From NCBI RefSeq assembly GCF_014212355.1, contig NZ_JACKXD010000002.1, forward strand, positions 1 to 64,000: 64,000 bases of DNA. Direction: 5' to 3'. The notes beneath the pieces are model-generated. The model saw nothing but the letters and a program-made list of their open reading frames with translations, was not told where the DNA came from and ran no database searches. Below, in pieces: positions 33,211-42,019 of the stretch. The stretch comes from Halobellus ruber (GTDB taxonomy: Archaea > Halobacteriota > Halobacteria > Halobacteriales > Haloferacaceae). The position numbers were made by a program, and so were the translations under genes. Numbering within the stretch: position 1 is the stretch's first letter; each line of letters begins with the position of its first letter.

Positions 33211-34422
33211 ATGACGCGAAGCGTCTGGCTGAAGGCCGACGACACGGTCGGCGACTGGGAGGCACGGAAGCGACGGATCACCGCGGGACTGGAGGCGGGC
33301 GTCGACTGGGTACTCGTCGACGAAGCCGACGTCGGCCGCGTCCGAGACCTCGGGGACGTCTCGGTCGCCGCGTTCCGCACGGAGGACACGGCGCTCATCG
33401 ACGACGTCGGCGGGGCGGGCGGAAGTGACGACGGCCCCGTGAGCGCCGAGGACCTCGGCGACGACGCCGAGCCTGACGCGTCCGTCGTCGGCAAGGACGG
33501 CGAGGGCGACGGCACCGTCGACCTCCCTTCGGACTTCGCGGGGTCGGCGGACCTCACCACCCTCCGTCGGGAGGACAACAGAGCGGAGGGCGCGTACGTC
33601 CGGATCCTCTCCGAGGAGTACGAGGCCTTCGCCGAGGCGGCCGCTGCCGACGCGGAATACACCATCGTGATCGGGGAGGACTGGACCATCATCCCACTCG
33701 AGAACCTGATCGCGCGGATCGGCGAGGAGACCGACCTGATCGCGGGCGTTACCTCCGCTGAGGAGGCCGAGACCGCCTTCGAGACGCTGGAGATCGGCGC
33801 CGACGGCGTGCTGCTCGACTCCGACGACCCCGACGAGATCAGACGGACCGTCGAGGTGCGCGACGACGCCGAACGCGAGACGCTCGACCTCCAGTGGGCG
33901 ACCGTGACCGACGTCGAACGCGCGGGGATGGCCGACCGCGTCTGCGTCGACACCGGGAGCCTGATGGAGCACGACGAGGGTATGCTGGTCGGGAGTATGA
34001 GCCGCGGGTTGTTCTTCGTCCACGCCGAGACCGCCGAGTCGCCGTACGTCGCCTCCCGGCCGTTCCGGGTGAACGCCGGCGCGGTCCACGCCTACGCCCG
34101 GACTCCCGGCGGCGGGACCACCTACCTCTCGGAACTTCGGAGCGGCGACGAGGTCCAGATCGTCGACAGCGACGGCGGGACCCGGGAGGCGGTCGTCGGC
34201 CGCGTGAAGATCGAAAAGCGGCCGATGTTCCGGATCGAGGCCGAGATCGACGGCGACCGGGTGGAGACGCTGCTCCAGAACGCCGAGACGATCAAGATCC
34301 ATACCCGGGAGGGCCGGACCGCAGTGACCGATCTTGAAGCCGGCGACGAGGTGTTGCTGTTCTACGAGCGCACCGCCCGGCACTTCGGCGAGGCCGTCGA
34401 GGAGAGCATCATCGAGAAGTAG
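33211..34422 (+). CDS. 3-dehydroquinate synthase II
   Basis: A 403-aa protein of the archaeal DHQS II type: MTRSVWLKADDTVGDWEARKRRITAGLEAGVDWVLVDEADV, YTIVIGEDWTIIPLENLIA, GMLVGSMSRGLFFVHAE, PFRVNAGAVHAYARTPGG and IKIHTREG are characteristic. It makes 3-dehydroquinate from 2-amino-3,7-dideoxy-D-threo-hept-6-ulosonate in the archaeal shikimate route. A Gly/Asp-rich insert (~65-105) is longer than usual. It is the last clearly core gene before the carbohydrate island and converges on the zinc-ribbon gene (3-nt gap). Confidence 0.93.
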   Translation: MTRSVWLKADDTVGDWEARKRRITAGLEAGVDWVLVDEADVGRVRDLGDVSVAAFRTEDTALIDDVGGAGGSDDGPVSAEDLGDDAEPDASVVGKDGEGDGTVDLPSDFAGSADLTTLRREDNRAEGAYVRILSEEYEAFAEAAAADAEYTIVIGEDWTIIPLENLIARIGEETDLIAGVTSAEEAETAFETLEIGADGVLLDSDDPDEIRRTVEVRDDAERETLDLQWATVTDVERAGMADRVCVDTGSLMEHDEGMLVGSMSRGLFFVHAETAESPYVASRPFRVNAGAVHAYARTPGGGTTYLSELRSGDEVQIVDSDGGTREAVVGRVKIEKRPMFRIEAEIDGDRVETLLQNAETIKIHTREGRTAVTDLEAGDEVLLFYERTARHFGEAVEESIIEK

Positions 34423-34425
34423 CGG

Positions 34426-34881
34426 TCACTCAGTCGGCCCGTCAGCCGCTCCCTCGTCGGCGTCGGGGTCGACCCACTCCAGTTCCGCCGTACACCACGG
34501 ACAGAAGTCGAGTTCGCGGTCGAGCTCCTTCCCGCAGGACGGACACGCCGGGTGGTCGCCACCCGTCACCGGCGGGGCGTTTGCGAGCCGGTGGGCGTCG
34601 AGCGTGCTGAGGAGCAGCAGCGCGAACACCGGCCAAACGACAACGTTGGGAAGCGACGAGGGCTCGATCGCGGCGACCGCACTGGGGTCGCCGAGCCCGC
34701 CCATTCCCGGGAGCACGAAGGCGACGAGCAGGGCCGCAGTCGCCCCGACGACGACTGCGAACCAAGTCACGGCTCGCCGCCAGCGTCGGAGGTAGAGGTG
34801 GCCGACCCCGGCGATTCCGACGGCAGCGCCGAGGACGGCGGCGAGCGTCGCGATCACCGCGCGTCGACTCGGTCGGTTCAC
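34426..34881 (-). CDS. Small membrane protein with C-terminal zinc ribbon
   Basis: A 151-aa protein with three to four hydrophobic segments, then HPACPSCGKELDRELDFCPWCTAELEWV, a CxxC..CxxC zinc ribbon, and an acidic tail. Start is the GTG at 34881 (MNRPSRRAVIATLAAVLGAAVG); frames further upstream are out of character. Function unknown. Confidence 0.75.
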   Translation of the reverse strand: MNRPSRRAVIATLAAVLGAAVGIAGVGHLYLRRWRRAVTWFAVVVGATAALLVAFVLPGMGGLGDPSAVAAIEPSSLPNVVVWPVFALLLLSTLDAHRLANAPPVTGGDHPACPSCGKELDRELDFCPWCTAELEWVDPDADEGAADGPTE

Positions 34882-35227
34882 ATCCCGGTTGGAGACGACC
34901 CTCGCTGTTAAACGTGCGGAAAACGCTCGGCGGTGCCGGTTCGGCGCGACTCCGCTATCGGTCGCGGGTTGGACGCCTATGCCCATATGGTCCCGGCGCG
35001 AGCCGATGCAGCGTACGAGGTTGAGATTTCCGTGCGTGGTGTTCGACTTCGGAATCGAAGGTACATATAGAAGCTAATATATTACGATATTGTCGTTTCG
35101 CTGAAAAGAGCATTGGAGGTCAAAATCCCGGAAGGGGATGACGTGATCGGATCAGTCGGGCGGCATTTGGACGAGTAGTAGTTTTAATATTTAATAAGAA
35201 AATAGTACTAAAATTGTGAATTCGAGT
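34882..35227. other. AT-rich junction between core genes and the carbohydrate island
   Basis: 346 bp with no gene I can support. The composition changes abruptly around 35060: CATATAGAAGCTAATATATTACG and, near 35180-35220, long A/T runs. This is the left edge of the island. No clear att-type repeat or tRNA is visible. Confidence 0.5.
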
Positions 35228-35833
35228 TCAGACTTCGCACTCGATCCCCAGCCCGGGTCCGGTCGCTCGACGTGTCCTCCCCCGAACTCGAAGGTGTGTG
35301 GGTCTCCCAGCAGCGCCAACCGTTCGCTGGACACCGGATCGTGGAGTTCCAAGTCCCGTTCCTGCATCACGACGTTCCCCGAGCAGAACCCGACCTGGAG
35401 GCTCGCCGCGAAGGCGACCGGACCCAGCGGACAGTACGGAACGACGGCGGCGTCGAACGACTCCGCCAGCGACGCGATCTTCCGGAGTTCGCTGATCCCG
35501 CGGGCTCCAGCGCCCGAAACTCCTGTGCGAAGTTGAGCTTGAACGCGCGGTAACCCCTGTCGGAGCCCTGTCGGGCGGCGTCGGGGACGTCCTCGGGGGA
35601 GTCGCTGCCGAGCCGCTGGTAGACCAGTAACCGGTCGCGGACGTGACCGCCGAGCAGTTCGTGGATCGGGGCGCCGTACTGTCGGCCCTTGATTCCCACA
35701 GGGCGTGATCGATCCCCGCGAGCGCGCTCGCCAGGATCGGGCTGCCCCGGTCGACCATCCCTTCGTCGGCCTCCAGTTTGAGCAACAGCCACCGCGGGGG
35801 GACGGCGAACAGCTCGTAGCCCGTGATCCGCAT
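35228..35833 (-). pseudogene. D-galactonate dehydratase-like (enolase superfamily) pseudogene
   Basis: The start frame (ATG 35833) reads MRITGYELFAVPPRWLLLKLEADEGM, typical of DgoD-type enzymes. It then jumps to SALAGIDHALW, continues in a second frame as IKGRQYGAPIHELLGGHVRDRLLVYQ, and in a third as GISELRKIASLAESFDAAVVPYCPLGPVAFAASLQV up to GGGHVERPDPG. A last shift gives GLGIECEV and the stop at 35228. About 200 residues with the metal ligands and most of the barrel are missing. So three frameshifts and internal deletions: a dead gene. It suggests the island once handled galactonate or a related sugar acid. Confidence 0.88.
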
Positions 35834-35942
35834 AGCCGTGGTGACACGCAGCACGCAGTTGAACGGGGCGGCTCCGGACACGACTCACCAGCCCCGAAGC
35901 GGGGAACGGGGGGCGCCCCGTCGACCGGGCCGTCGCGCGTAG

Positions 35943-35950
35943 ATTTAATT
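35943..35950 (+). promoter_or_regulatory. TATA box of the SDR gene at 35975
   Basis: ATTTAATT in GC-rich DNA, 25-32 nt before the ATG at 35975. Spacing fits a leaderless haloarchaeal promoter. Confidence 0.55.
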
Positions 35951-35974
35951 CGGAGGCGGGCGAACGCCCCGGGT

Positions 35975-36748
35975 ATGAGCCTACTGGAACGCTTCTCGCT
36001 CGACGGGGAGGTGGCCGTCGTGACCGGCGCGGCACAGGGGCTGGGCAGGCAGATGGCGGCGGGCCTCGCAGAGATGGGCGCGGACGTCGCAATCGCCGAC
36101 CTGAACCACGAGAAGGCGGCCGAGGCGGCCGCCGAACTCGACGGCGGGACCGAGGTGATCGCCGTCGAGACCGACGTCACCGACGAGGCGTCGGTCCGTG
36201 GGATGGTGGAGACGGTGACCGAGCGGCTCGGTCCGATCGACGTGCTGGTCAACAACGCCGGTATCGTCGAGAACGGCCCCGCCGAGGGGACGAGCCTCGA
36301 ATCCTGGCGGCGGGTCCTGTCGGTCAACCTCGACGGCGTCTTCCTGTGTGCCAAACACGTCGGTCGGCGGATGCTCGATCGGGGACGGGGGCGGATCGTC
36401 AACGTGTCGTCGATGTCGGCCTTCGACGTCAACGTCCCGCAGAAGCAGGCCAGCTACAATGCCACGAAGGCCGGCGTCTCGATGCTCACGAAGTCGCTGG
36501 CCGTCGAGTGGGCCGACCGGGGGGTCCGCGTGAACGCGATCGCCCCCGGATATATGCGGACCGACCTCGTCGACGAGGTGCTCGCAAACAACCCCGAGAT
36601 GGAGGAGACCTGGACCGAGAACACGCCGCTCGGCCGGCTCGGCCGACCGGAGGAACTGCGCGAGTTGGTGGTGTACCTCGCCTCCGAGGCCTCCTCGTAT
36701 ATGACCGGCACGACGGTCGTGATGGACGGCGGCTACACGGCCCGGTGA
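35975..36748 (+). CDS. SDR family oxidoreductase
   Basis: A 257-aa classical SDR: VAVVTGAAQGLGRQMA (cofactor motif TGxxxGxG), LVNNAGIVENG, VNVSSMSAF with catalytic Ser, SYNATKAG (YxxxK) and RVNAIAPGYMRTDLV. IADLNHEK at the end of strand 2 carries an Asp, which favours NAD over NADP. Position between the galactonate-dehydratase wreck and the kinase-aldolase operon suggests a sugar, sugar-acid or polyol dehydrogenase. Substrate not determinable. Confidence 0.88.
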   Translation: MSLLERFSLDGEVAVVTGAAQGLGRQMAAGLAEMGADVAIADLNHEKAAEAAAELDGGTEVIAVETDVTDEASVRGMVETVTERLGPIDVLVNNAGIVENGPAEGTSLESWRRVLSVNLDGVFLCAKHVGRRMLDRGRGRIVNVSSMSAFDVNVPQKQASYNATKAGVSMLTKSLAVEWADRGVRVNAIAPGYMRTDLVDEVLANNPEMEETWTENTPLGRLGRPEELRELVVYLASEASSYMTGTTVVMDGGYTAR

Positions 36749-36796
36749 CGACGGTTTGCGAGCGCCCGGAACTCGGATCCGGAAAATCCCGAGCGA

Positions 36797-38245
36797 TCAG
36801 GTCCCGGAGAGCGCCCGGAGCTGCTCTTTCGCCCGGGGCCAGCCCCCGCCAGGTTCGTACGTCGTCGAGGGGAAGGAGGCCTCGACCAGTTCCCGCCCGG
36901 CCGCGAGGTCCGGAAGCGTCCCCGCCCCGATCGTCTGCGTCAGGAGGTTGCCGACCGCGGTGGCTTCGACCGGGCCGATCGTGACCGGTCGCGCGGTGGC
37001 GTCGGCGAGGAGCCGACAGAACAGCTCGTTTCGGACGCCGCCGCCCCCGAGGACGATCCGGTCGGGGTCGGTGCCCGCGGCCGCCGTCAGCTGATCGACG
37101 CTGAGGGCCGTCTTTGTGACGAGGCTGTCAAGCAGACAGCGGACCACCGCACCCTGGTCGTCCGGGACCGGCTGCTCGGTCCGGTCGGCGTACGCCCGGA
37201 TCTGCTCCGGCATCGACCCGTCGATCGAGAAGTCCCCGGCGTCCGGGTCGACTATGGTGCGTCTCGGCTCCGCGTCGGCGGCCGCCGACAGCAGGCGGTC
37301 GTAGTCGGTCGGCTTCCCGGACTCGGCCCACGCCGCCCGGCACTCCTCGAGGAGAAAGAACCCGTTGATGTTCTTCAACAGCCGAACCGTGCCCTCGGCG
37401 CCGAGCTCGTTCGAGAACGAGTGCTCGAACGCCGCGTCGCTGTACGTCGGTTCCTCGCGCTCGACGCCGAGGATGAACCACGAGCCGGTGTTGAGAAACG
37501 CGGCGTCGTCGGAAAGCGGGAGCCCCGCGACCGCGGCGGCGGTGTCGTGGCTCGCCGGTGTCACGAGCGCAGGATCCGACGACGGCGCGTACTCGTCGCG
37601 GACCCGGCCCAGGGACTCGCCGGACTCGGCGAGATCGGGCAGCAGCCCGGTCGGGAGGCCGAGTTCGTCGAGAAGGTCCGTGGCCCACGACCGAGTGGCC
37701 GCGTCGACCATCTGCGTGGTCGAGGCGATCGTCACTTCCCCGGTGGGACGGCCGCCGAGCAGCGTCGAGAGGAGCTGCGGCATCAGGAGCAGCCTGTCGG
37801 CGCGTTCGAGGAGGTCCGGCTCCCGGTCCGCAAGGGTGTGGAGCTGCCACAGCGTGTTCGGGGTCGTCCAGTTCGAGATCCCGGTCGCCTCGAACAGCCG
37901 GCGTTTCCCGACGGTCCCGAACACCGCCTCCTTCGTCGCGGTCACCTCCGGGTCGCGGTAGGAGGTCGGCATCCGCAGGAGTTCGCCGTCGGATAGCAGC
38001 CCGAAGTCCAGCCCCCAGGTGTCGATCCCAACCGTGTCGAGTTCCTCAACGCGCCCGTCGGCGGCGGCGATGCCGGCGGCCATCCCGTCGACGAGCGCGT
38101 CGACGTCCCAGACGTACCGACCGTCGCGCTCCACCGGCGCGTTCTCGAACCGGTGTACTTCCGTGACATCGATCTCCGAGCGGGTAACGGTGCCCAGAAA
38201 AACCGTCCCGCCGCTGGCCCCGATGTCGATCGCGACGTGGTTCAT
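36797..38245 (-). CDS. FGGY carbohydrate kinase, rhamnulokinase-like
   Basis: A 482-aa FGGY kinase: MNHVAIDIGASGGTVFLG (phosphate 1), VGIDTWGLDFGLL (DTWG, typical of rhamnulokinase), SYRDPEVT, TPASHDTAAAVAGLP, FLNTGSWFILGVE and IVLGGGGVRNELFCRLLADATARPV. The fit is best to RhaB-type kinases. It should phosphorylate a ketose such as rhamnulose or fuculose at C1. The class II aldolase gene lies directly upstream on the same strand (9-nt gap), giving a kinase-aldolase pair. Confidence 0.87.
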   Translation of the reverse strand: MNHVAIDIGASGGTVFLGTVTRSEIDVTEVHRFENAPVERDGRYVWDVDALVDGMAAGIAAADGRVEELDTVGIDTWGLDFGLLSDGELLRMPTSYRDPEVTATKEAVFGTVGKRRLFEATGISNWTTPNTLWQLHTLADREPDLLERADRLLLMPQLLSTLLGGRPTGEVTIASTTQMVDAATRSWATDLLDELGLPTGLLPDLAESGESLGRVRDEYAPSSDPALVTPASHDTAAAVAGLPLSDDAAFLNTGSWFILGVEREEPTYSDAAFEHSFSNELGAEGTVRLLKNINGFFLLEECRAAWAESGKPTDYDRLLSAAADAEPRRTIVDPDAGDFSIDGSMPEQIRAYADRTEQPVPDDQGAVVRCLLDSLVTKTALSVDQLTAAAGTDPDRIVLGGGGVRNELFCRLLADATARPVTIGPVEATAVGNLLTQTIGAGTLPDLAAGRELVEASFPSTTYEPGGGWPRAKEQLRALSGT

Positions 38246-38254
38246 CTGCCCCCG

Positions 38255-38908
38255 TTACTGGCCATAGTCGTCGATCTTCCGGCTCAGCCGGTCGATCTCC
38301 TCGTCCGGCAGGATCTCCGGCTCCCCGATCGCCCGCGCCTGGTGGTGGATCCGGGCGCAGTACTCGACCATCAGCGCGACCGTATAAGCGTCCTCGAGCG
38401 ACTCGTCGGCGGTCAGTACCCCGTGGTTCCGGAGCAGCGTCGCGTTGTACTCCGCCCCGAGCGCGTCGACTGCCGCCTCCCCGATCGCCTCCGTCGCGTG
38501 CGTCCGGTACTCCGTGACCGGCACCTCCGAGCCGGTGAAGGAGAGTAAGTAATGCGACGCGGGGATCGGCTCCCCGAGCGACGCGAACGTGGTCGCGTAC
38601 GGCGAGTGGGTGTGGACGACGCCGCCGACGTCCGGGCGTTCCTCGTACACCGCCAGATGCATCGGCAGTTCCGTCGACGGCTCCAACTCGCCAGCGACGA
38701 CGGTTCCGTCCACGTCGACGACCGGCACGTCCGCCGGCTCGACGTCCTCGTACGGGATCCCCGAGGGGCTGATCGCGATCCGATCCGCGTCGAGACGGAC
38801 ACTCAGGTTCCCGCCGGTTCCGGTCGTCAGGTCGTCTTCAAGCAGGCGACGGCCGTACTCGCAGATGGCAGTGCGTACGTCCTCGTGAATCAGTTGTGTG
38901 TCAGCCAT
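38255..38908 (-). CDS. Class II aldolase (fuculose/rhamnulose-1-phosphate aldolase-like)
   Basis: A 217-aa aldolase: LTTGTGGNLSVRLDADRIAISPSG (phosphate binding), then zinc ligands in ELPMHLAVYEERPDVGGVVHTHSPYATTFA (catalytic Glu and H-x-H) and LLRNHGVLTADESLEDAY (third His). It should cleave a ketose-1-phosphate to dihydroxyacetone phosphate and lactaldehyde or a similar aldehyde. Start ATG 38908 (MADTQLIHEDVRTAIC). First gene of the operon with the kinase; an 8-bp inverted repeat lies just upstream. Confidence 0.88.
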   Translation of the reverse strand: MADTQLIHEDVRTAICEYGRRLLEDDLTTGTGGNLSVRLDADRIAISPSGIPYEDVEPADVPVVDVDGTVVAGELEPSTELPMHLAVYEERPDVGGVVHTHSPYATTFASLGEPIPASHYLLSFTGSEVPVTEYRTHATEAIGEAAVDALGAEYNATLLRNHGVLTADESLEDAYTVALMVEYCARIHHQARAIGEPEILPDEEIDRLSRKIDDYGQ

Positions 38909-38921
38909 CGGTTGTGATCTC

Positions 38922-38944
38922 CGACATCGGATACGACGATGTCG
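38922..38944. promoter_or_regulatory. Inverted repeat in the kinase-aldolase operon promoter
   Basis: CGACATCG (38922-38929) and CGATGTCG (38937-38944) are perfect 8-bp arms around GATACGA, 14-36 nt upstream of the aldolase ATG. This is the position of the core promoter, so a repressor site is likely. An 11-nt direct repeat TGTGATCTCCG occurs at 38913-38923 and 38992-39002. The DeoR/GlpR-type regulator at 41255 is a candidate binder. Confidence 0.5.
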
Positions 38945-40339
38945 CACTAAGATCTAACTGTGTCGCCGGGGCGCTACGCCTGTTTGTAAACTGTGATCTC
39001 CGTCTCGAATTCATCCTATTGCTGGTGGATCGGCTCCCCGTCTACATCCCGGGCAGCCGGCTGTCGCGGTGATAAACGGGTTGAACCACCCCTCACCGTC
39101 ACTGAACCGGCCCGGGTAAACATCCGTGCCACTCGTAGTTTCTCGATACGATGGTTTTCAGGACACTCCCGTGGGTAGTCGGGCCTACTCCGCTTTCGTA
39201 CTTTTCTCATATACATAAAAGGTAATTGGTATATAAGCGCCGAGTGGGGTCGAATCTCCGGTCACGACCGCAATCAACAGGGTATTGTTCAGTCTACCTT
39301 TGACCGGGTTCAAACCCGCTTTGCGTCCGGAAAAACGCTCATTCGGATCACCGATCAACGGGACCGGCTGTACGCCGCTGTCGATTCATAATCTAACAGG
39401 GTACGTAACGACCTTATCAAACTACAATCATTAATACGAAATAGTTCATTCTAACCTCTCGGGACGCAGCAGACCGAGCGAACCGCGGCCCACGTCAATC
39501 GAGCGCCGTACCATTACACGTATATGATTGTAATAGAACCGAAATCCGACGCACATTCACAAGGACACAGTTGACACCGGTCGGCACCGATCAGTCCAAC
39601 ACCGCCCTGACTGCACGTGACGAATTGGCTCCAACGGGAGCATATTTCTACACAAAATGGGTTGAATTAATTTAAAATCAATCAATAACAATTAGCCGTA
39701 TGTCAGACTCATGTTTGCGACGGCCCACTGCGTACTGCGATTGTGATTCGTTACTATTCCGCGCGCCGTGCTGCCGGATTAAATATTGAAACGAAAAGCG
39801 TTAAATTAATCGTAAATTTTAATAAATAATCAGGTCCGTATAGATCTCCTTGGCGGGCAGCAGGCCCCGTTCGGTTGCAGTTTTGCGAAGAATCGGTGTT
39901 CGATGCTGGACGACAGTGCCGGTTCCGGAGATGGGCCCGTCGTAACCACCGTCGACATCGGTGTCCATCCCGAAGACACAGTTACCCCGGCGCACGAAGG
40001 GACCGAGACTGGTGAGCACGTCTTACCGGATGCCCCGGACGCCGTAGAGATCCGAGCGACCGTCGAGGGGCTACCGTTAGTACTGCTTCACTCCGTCCGT
40101 TCGTGATCGACGCGAACGGGTACAGTATCGCCCCCTGAAGGCTACAGTGCGGATGATCACCCGAGTACCAGTACACGGCCCTTCGCTTGGTTCGTCATCA
40201 CTCTGTACCTCCGAGTTATCCAAGCGTTAGGATGAGCCATAAGCGGTAGCATCCGATATCGCGCTGATCGCGCGACCCTGACGTCCGCGAAACGAGTGAG
40301 GATTTATGTAGGAGGACCTGAGTCACTAAACTGGAGATA
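38945..40339. other. 1.4-kb AT-rich gene-poor spacer
   Basis: I see no convincing gene. The sequence is far more AT-rich than its surroundings, with A/T runs at 39640-39700 and 39780-39835. Two weak coding-like stretches exist. On minus, 39819-40019 reads 66 codons ending LLPAKEIYTDLIIY. On plus, an open frame ending at 39391 reads DRVQTRFASGKTLIRITDQRDRLYAAVDS without a good start. Both may be fragments of decayed genes. The right end holds the aldolase promoter (ATTTAT at 40302-40307). Confidence 0.5.
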
Positions 40340-41179
40340 ATGAAGACCACCGAACTATTAGACACCCATTCGGGGAACGCCGTAGTTGTGGCTCTGGACC
40401 ACGGACTCAGCCTTGCGGCACCCGAAGGTTTCGAAGACCCGAACGAAACCCTCGAAACAGTGTTACGTGGTGAACCGGACGCCGTTCTCGTGGGGCCGCA
40501 CTTCGCCCGTCACTACGCGGACCGACTGGAGGCCGCGGACGTCGACATTGTCCTCACTGCAGACGTAGTGACTTGGTCAACGAGCCCCGGTCGTGACCAC
40601 GGCCAGGACATCTGGACGCCAGCGTTCGACACGGAGTTTCTCACGGAACTCGACCCCGTCGGCGTGAAGGCGGTTCTCGTATTCGGTCGCGACGACAGCG
40701 GGACGTTCCGTCGGAACGTCGAGTACATCAGTCGACTCGCCGAGGAGTTACGCGGCACGGACGTCCCGTTGGTCGTCGAACCCGTGATGTGGGGCGAACG
40801 TATCCCGGACCAGTTGGAGACGGACCCGGACTACGTCGCTGACGCACTCCGTATGGGGTGGGAGTTCGGAGCTGACATCCTGAAGGCGCCGTACACCGGT
40901 AGTGTCGAGTCGTTCGAGCCGGTAGTCGAGAACGCGCCTGTTCCGGTGATGATCCTCGGCGGTGCCGCAACCGGAACCACCCGTGGAATGCTCGAATCCG
41001 TGGAGGGAGCGATGGACGCCGGTGCGCGCGGGCTGATGATCGGACGGACCATCTGGAAGTCGGCGGACCCCGAGCGGACCGTCGGTGCGCTGATGCGGAT
41101 CGTCCACGAGGGCGCCGAAGTCGACGACGTCTGGGACACGACGGATGCGAGACCCGTTCCCGACGGGGGCGAAGATTAA
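40340..41179 (+). CDS. Class I aldolase of the archaeal Fba/DeoC-LacD type
   Basis: A 279-aa TIM barrel: VVVALDHGLSLAAPEGFEDP (the ALDHG motif of archaeal fructose-bisphosphate aldolases and ADH synthases), VPLVVEPVMWGERIP, FGADILKAPYTG (Schiff-base Lys) and MILGGAATGTTRGMLESVEGAMDAGARGLMIGRTIW (phosphate binding). Being beside a GlpR-type regulator inside a sugar island, it is more likely a catabolic aldolase than the aromatic-pathway enzyme. A GGAG sequence just before the ATG and the box at 40302 suggest a short leader. Confidence 0.85.
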   Translation: MKTTELLDTHSGNAVVVALDHGLSLAAPEGFEDPNETLETVLRGEPDAVLVGPHFARHYADRLEAADVDIVLTADVVTWSTSPGRDHGQDIWTPAFDTEFLTELDPVGVKAVLVFGRDDSGTFRRNVEYISRLAEELRGTDVPLVVEPVMWGERIPDQLETDPDYVADALRMGWEFGADILKAPYTGSVESFEPVVENAPVPVMILGGAATGTTRGMLESVEGAMDAGARGLMIGRTIWKSADPERTVGALMRIVHEGAEVDDVWDTTDARPVPDGGED

Positions 41180-41254
41180 ATAACTGTCACACGTACGCGG
41201 CGCTATGCTACGTGCACCGAGGCGGCAATCGCTCACTCCCCGTCCTGTGGTCGT

Positions 41255-42019
41255 ATGACCACACCCGAGCAGCGCCGCCGGTCCATTGCCGACCTCGTCA
41301 CCCAGCACGATGGGTTGTCGGTCGAGGAACTCGCCTCGGAGCTTGCGGTGTCGCCGTCGACCATCAGGCGCGACTTGTCGGACCTTGCTGAGCGAGGGAT
41401 CGTAGAACGTACTCACGGTGGCGCCGTCCCGGTAACGAACGTCGGCGTCGAACAGCCGTTCAACCAGCGGGTCATCCACAACCTCGACCGCAAACAACCG
41501 ATCGGGGAACGAGCCGTCAAGGAGATCCAGGAGGGACAAGTCGTCTACTTCGACGCAGGCACGACGACGATGCAGGCGGCAAAGAAGGTCCCGGACGACC
41601 TATCGAACGTCTTCGTCACTAACTCGCCGTTGTTACTCTCCCGACTCGCCAACGAAGAAGAAACTGTCAAGCTGACTGGCGGCCAGTATCGATATGAAAC
41701 GAAGGCGCTGATTGGCCCGGCCGCTGAAAACTACATCCGGCACTCCAATTTCGATCTCGCCTTTCTCGGCGTCAACGGCATCTCCGAGGACGGGGAACTT
41801 TCAACCCCGAACGAGTCCGAAGCGGAACTCAAACGCCTGGTGATGGCTCGAACCAGCCGAGTTGTCGTCGTCACTGTCATCGAAAAGTTCGGCGAGCAGA
41901 CGTTCCGACAGTTCGGCTCGATCGACGATATCGACCTTCTGATCACCGACGCACGCGTCCCGGAGCCGTTCCGCGACCTGTTCGATGAAACGGAACTCGC
42001 CGAGGACGTCTTCGAGTAA
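41255..42019 (+). CDS. DeoR/GlpR family transcriptional regulator
   Basis: A 254-aa regulator. The N-terminal HTH is RRRSIADLVTQHDGLSVEELASELAVSPSTIRRDLSDLAERGIVERTHGGAV, the DeoR signature. The C-terminal sugar-phosphate sensor domain has YFDAGTTTMQAA, VFVTNSP, LTGGQYRYETKALIGPAAE and FDLAFLGVNGIS. In haloarchaea GlpR-type proteins respond to sugar-phosphate signals and repress fructose and glucose genes. Here it probably controls the island. A short inverted repeat, CACGTA with TACGTG (41190-41214), lies in its upstream region. Confidence 0.92.
   Translation: MTTPEQRRRSIADLVTQHDGLSVEELASELAVSPSTIRRDLSDLAERGIVERTHGGAVPVTNVGVEQPFNQRVIHNLDRKQPIGERAVKEIQEGQVVYFDAGTTTMQAAKKVPDDLSNVFVTNSPLLLSRLANEEETVKLTGGQYRYETKALIGPAAENYIRHSNFDLAFLGVNGISEDGELSTPNESEAELKRLVMARTSRVVVVTVIEKFGEQTFRQFGSIDDIDLLITDARVPEPFRDLFDETELAEDVFE

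Noticed and set aside
39300-39330. GGGTTCAAACCC resembling a tRNA T-arm
   Set aside because: Loop and stem lengths are wrong and no acceptor, D or anticodon arms can be drawn around it.
39903-40106. A 67-codon plus-strand frame in the AT-rich spacer
   Set aside because: No family similarity, and it is antisense to an equally open frame. Neither can be supported.
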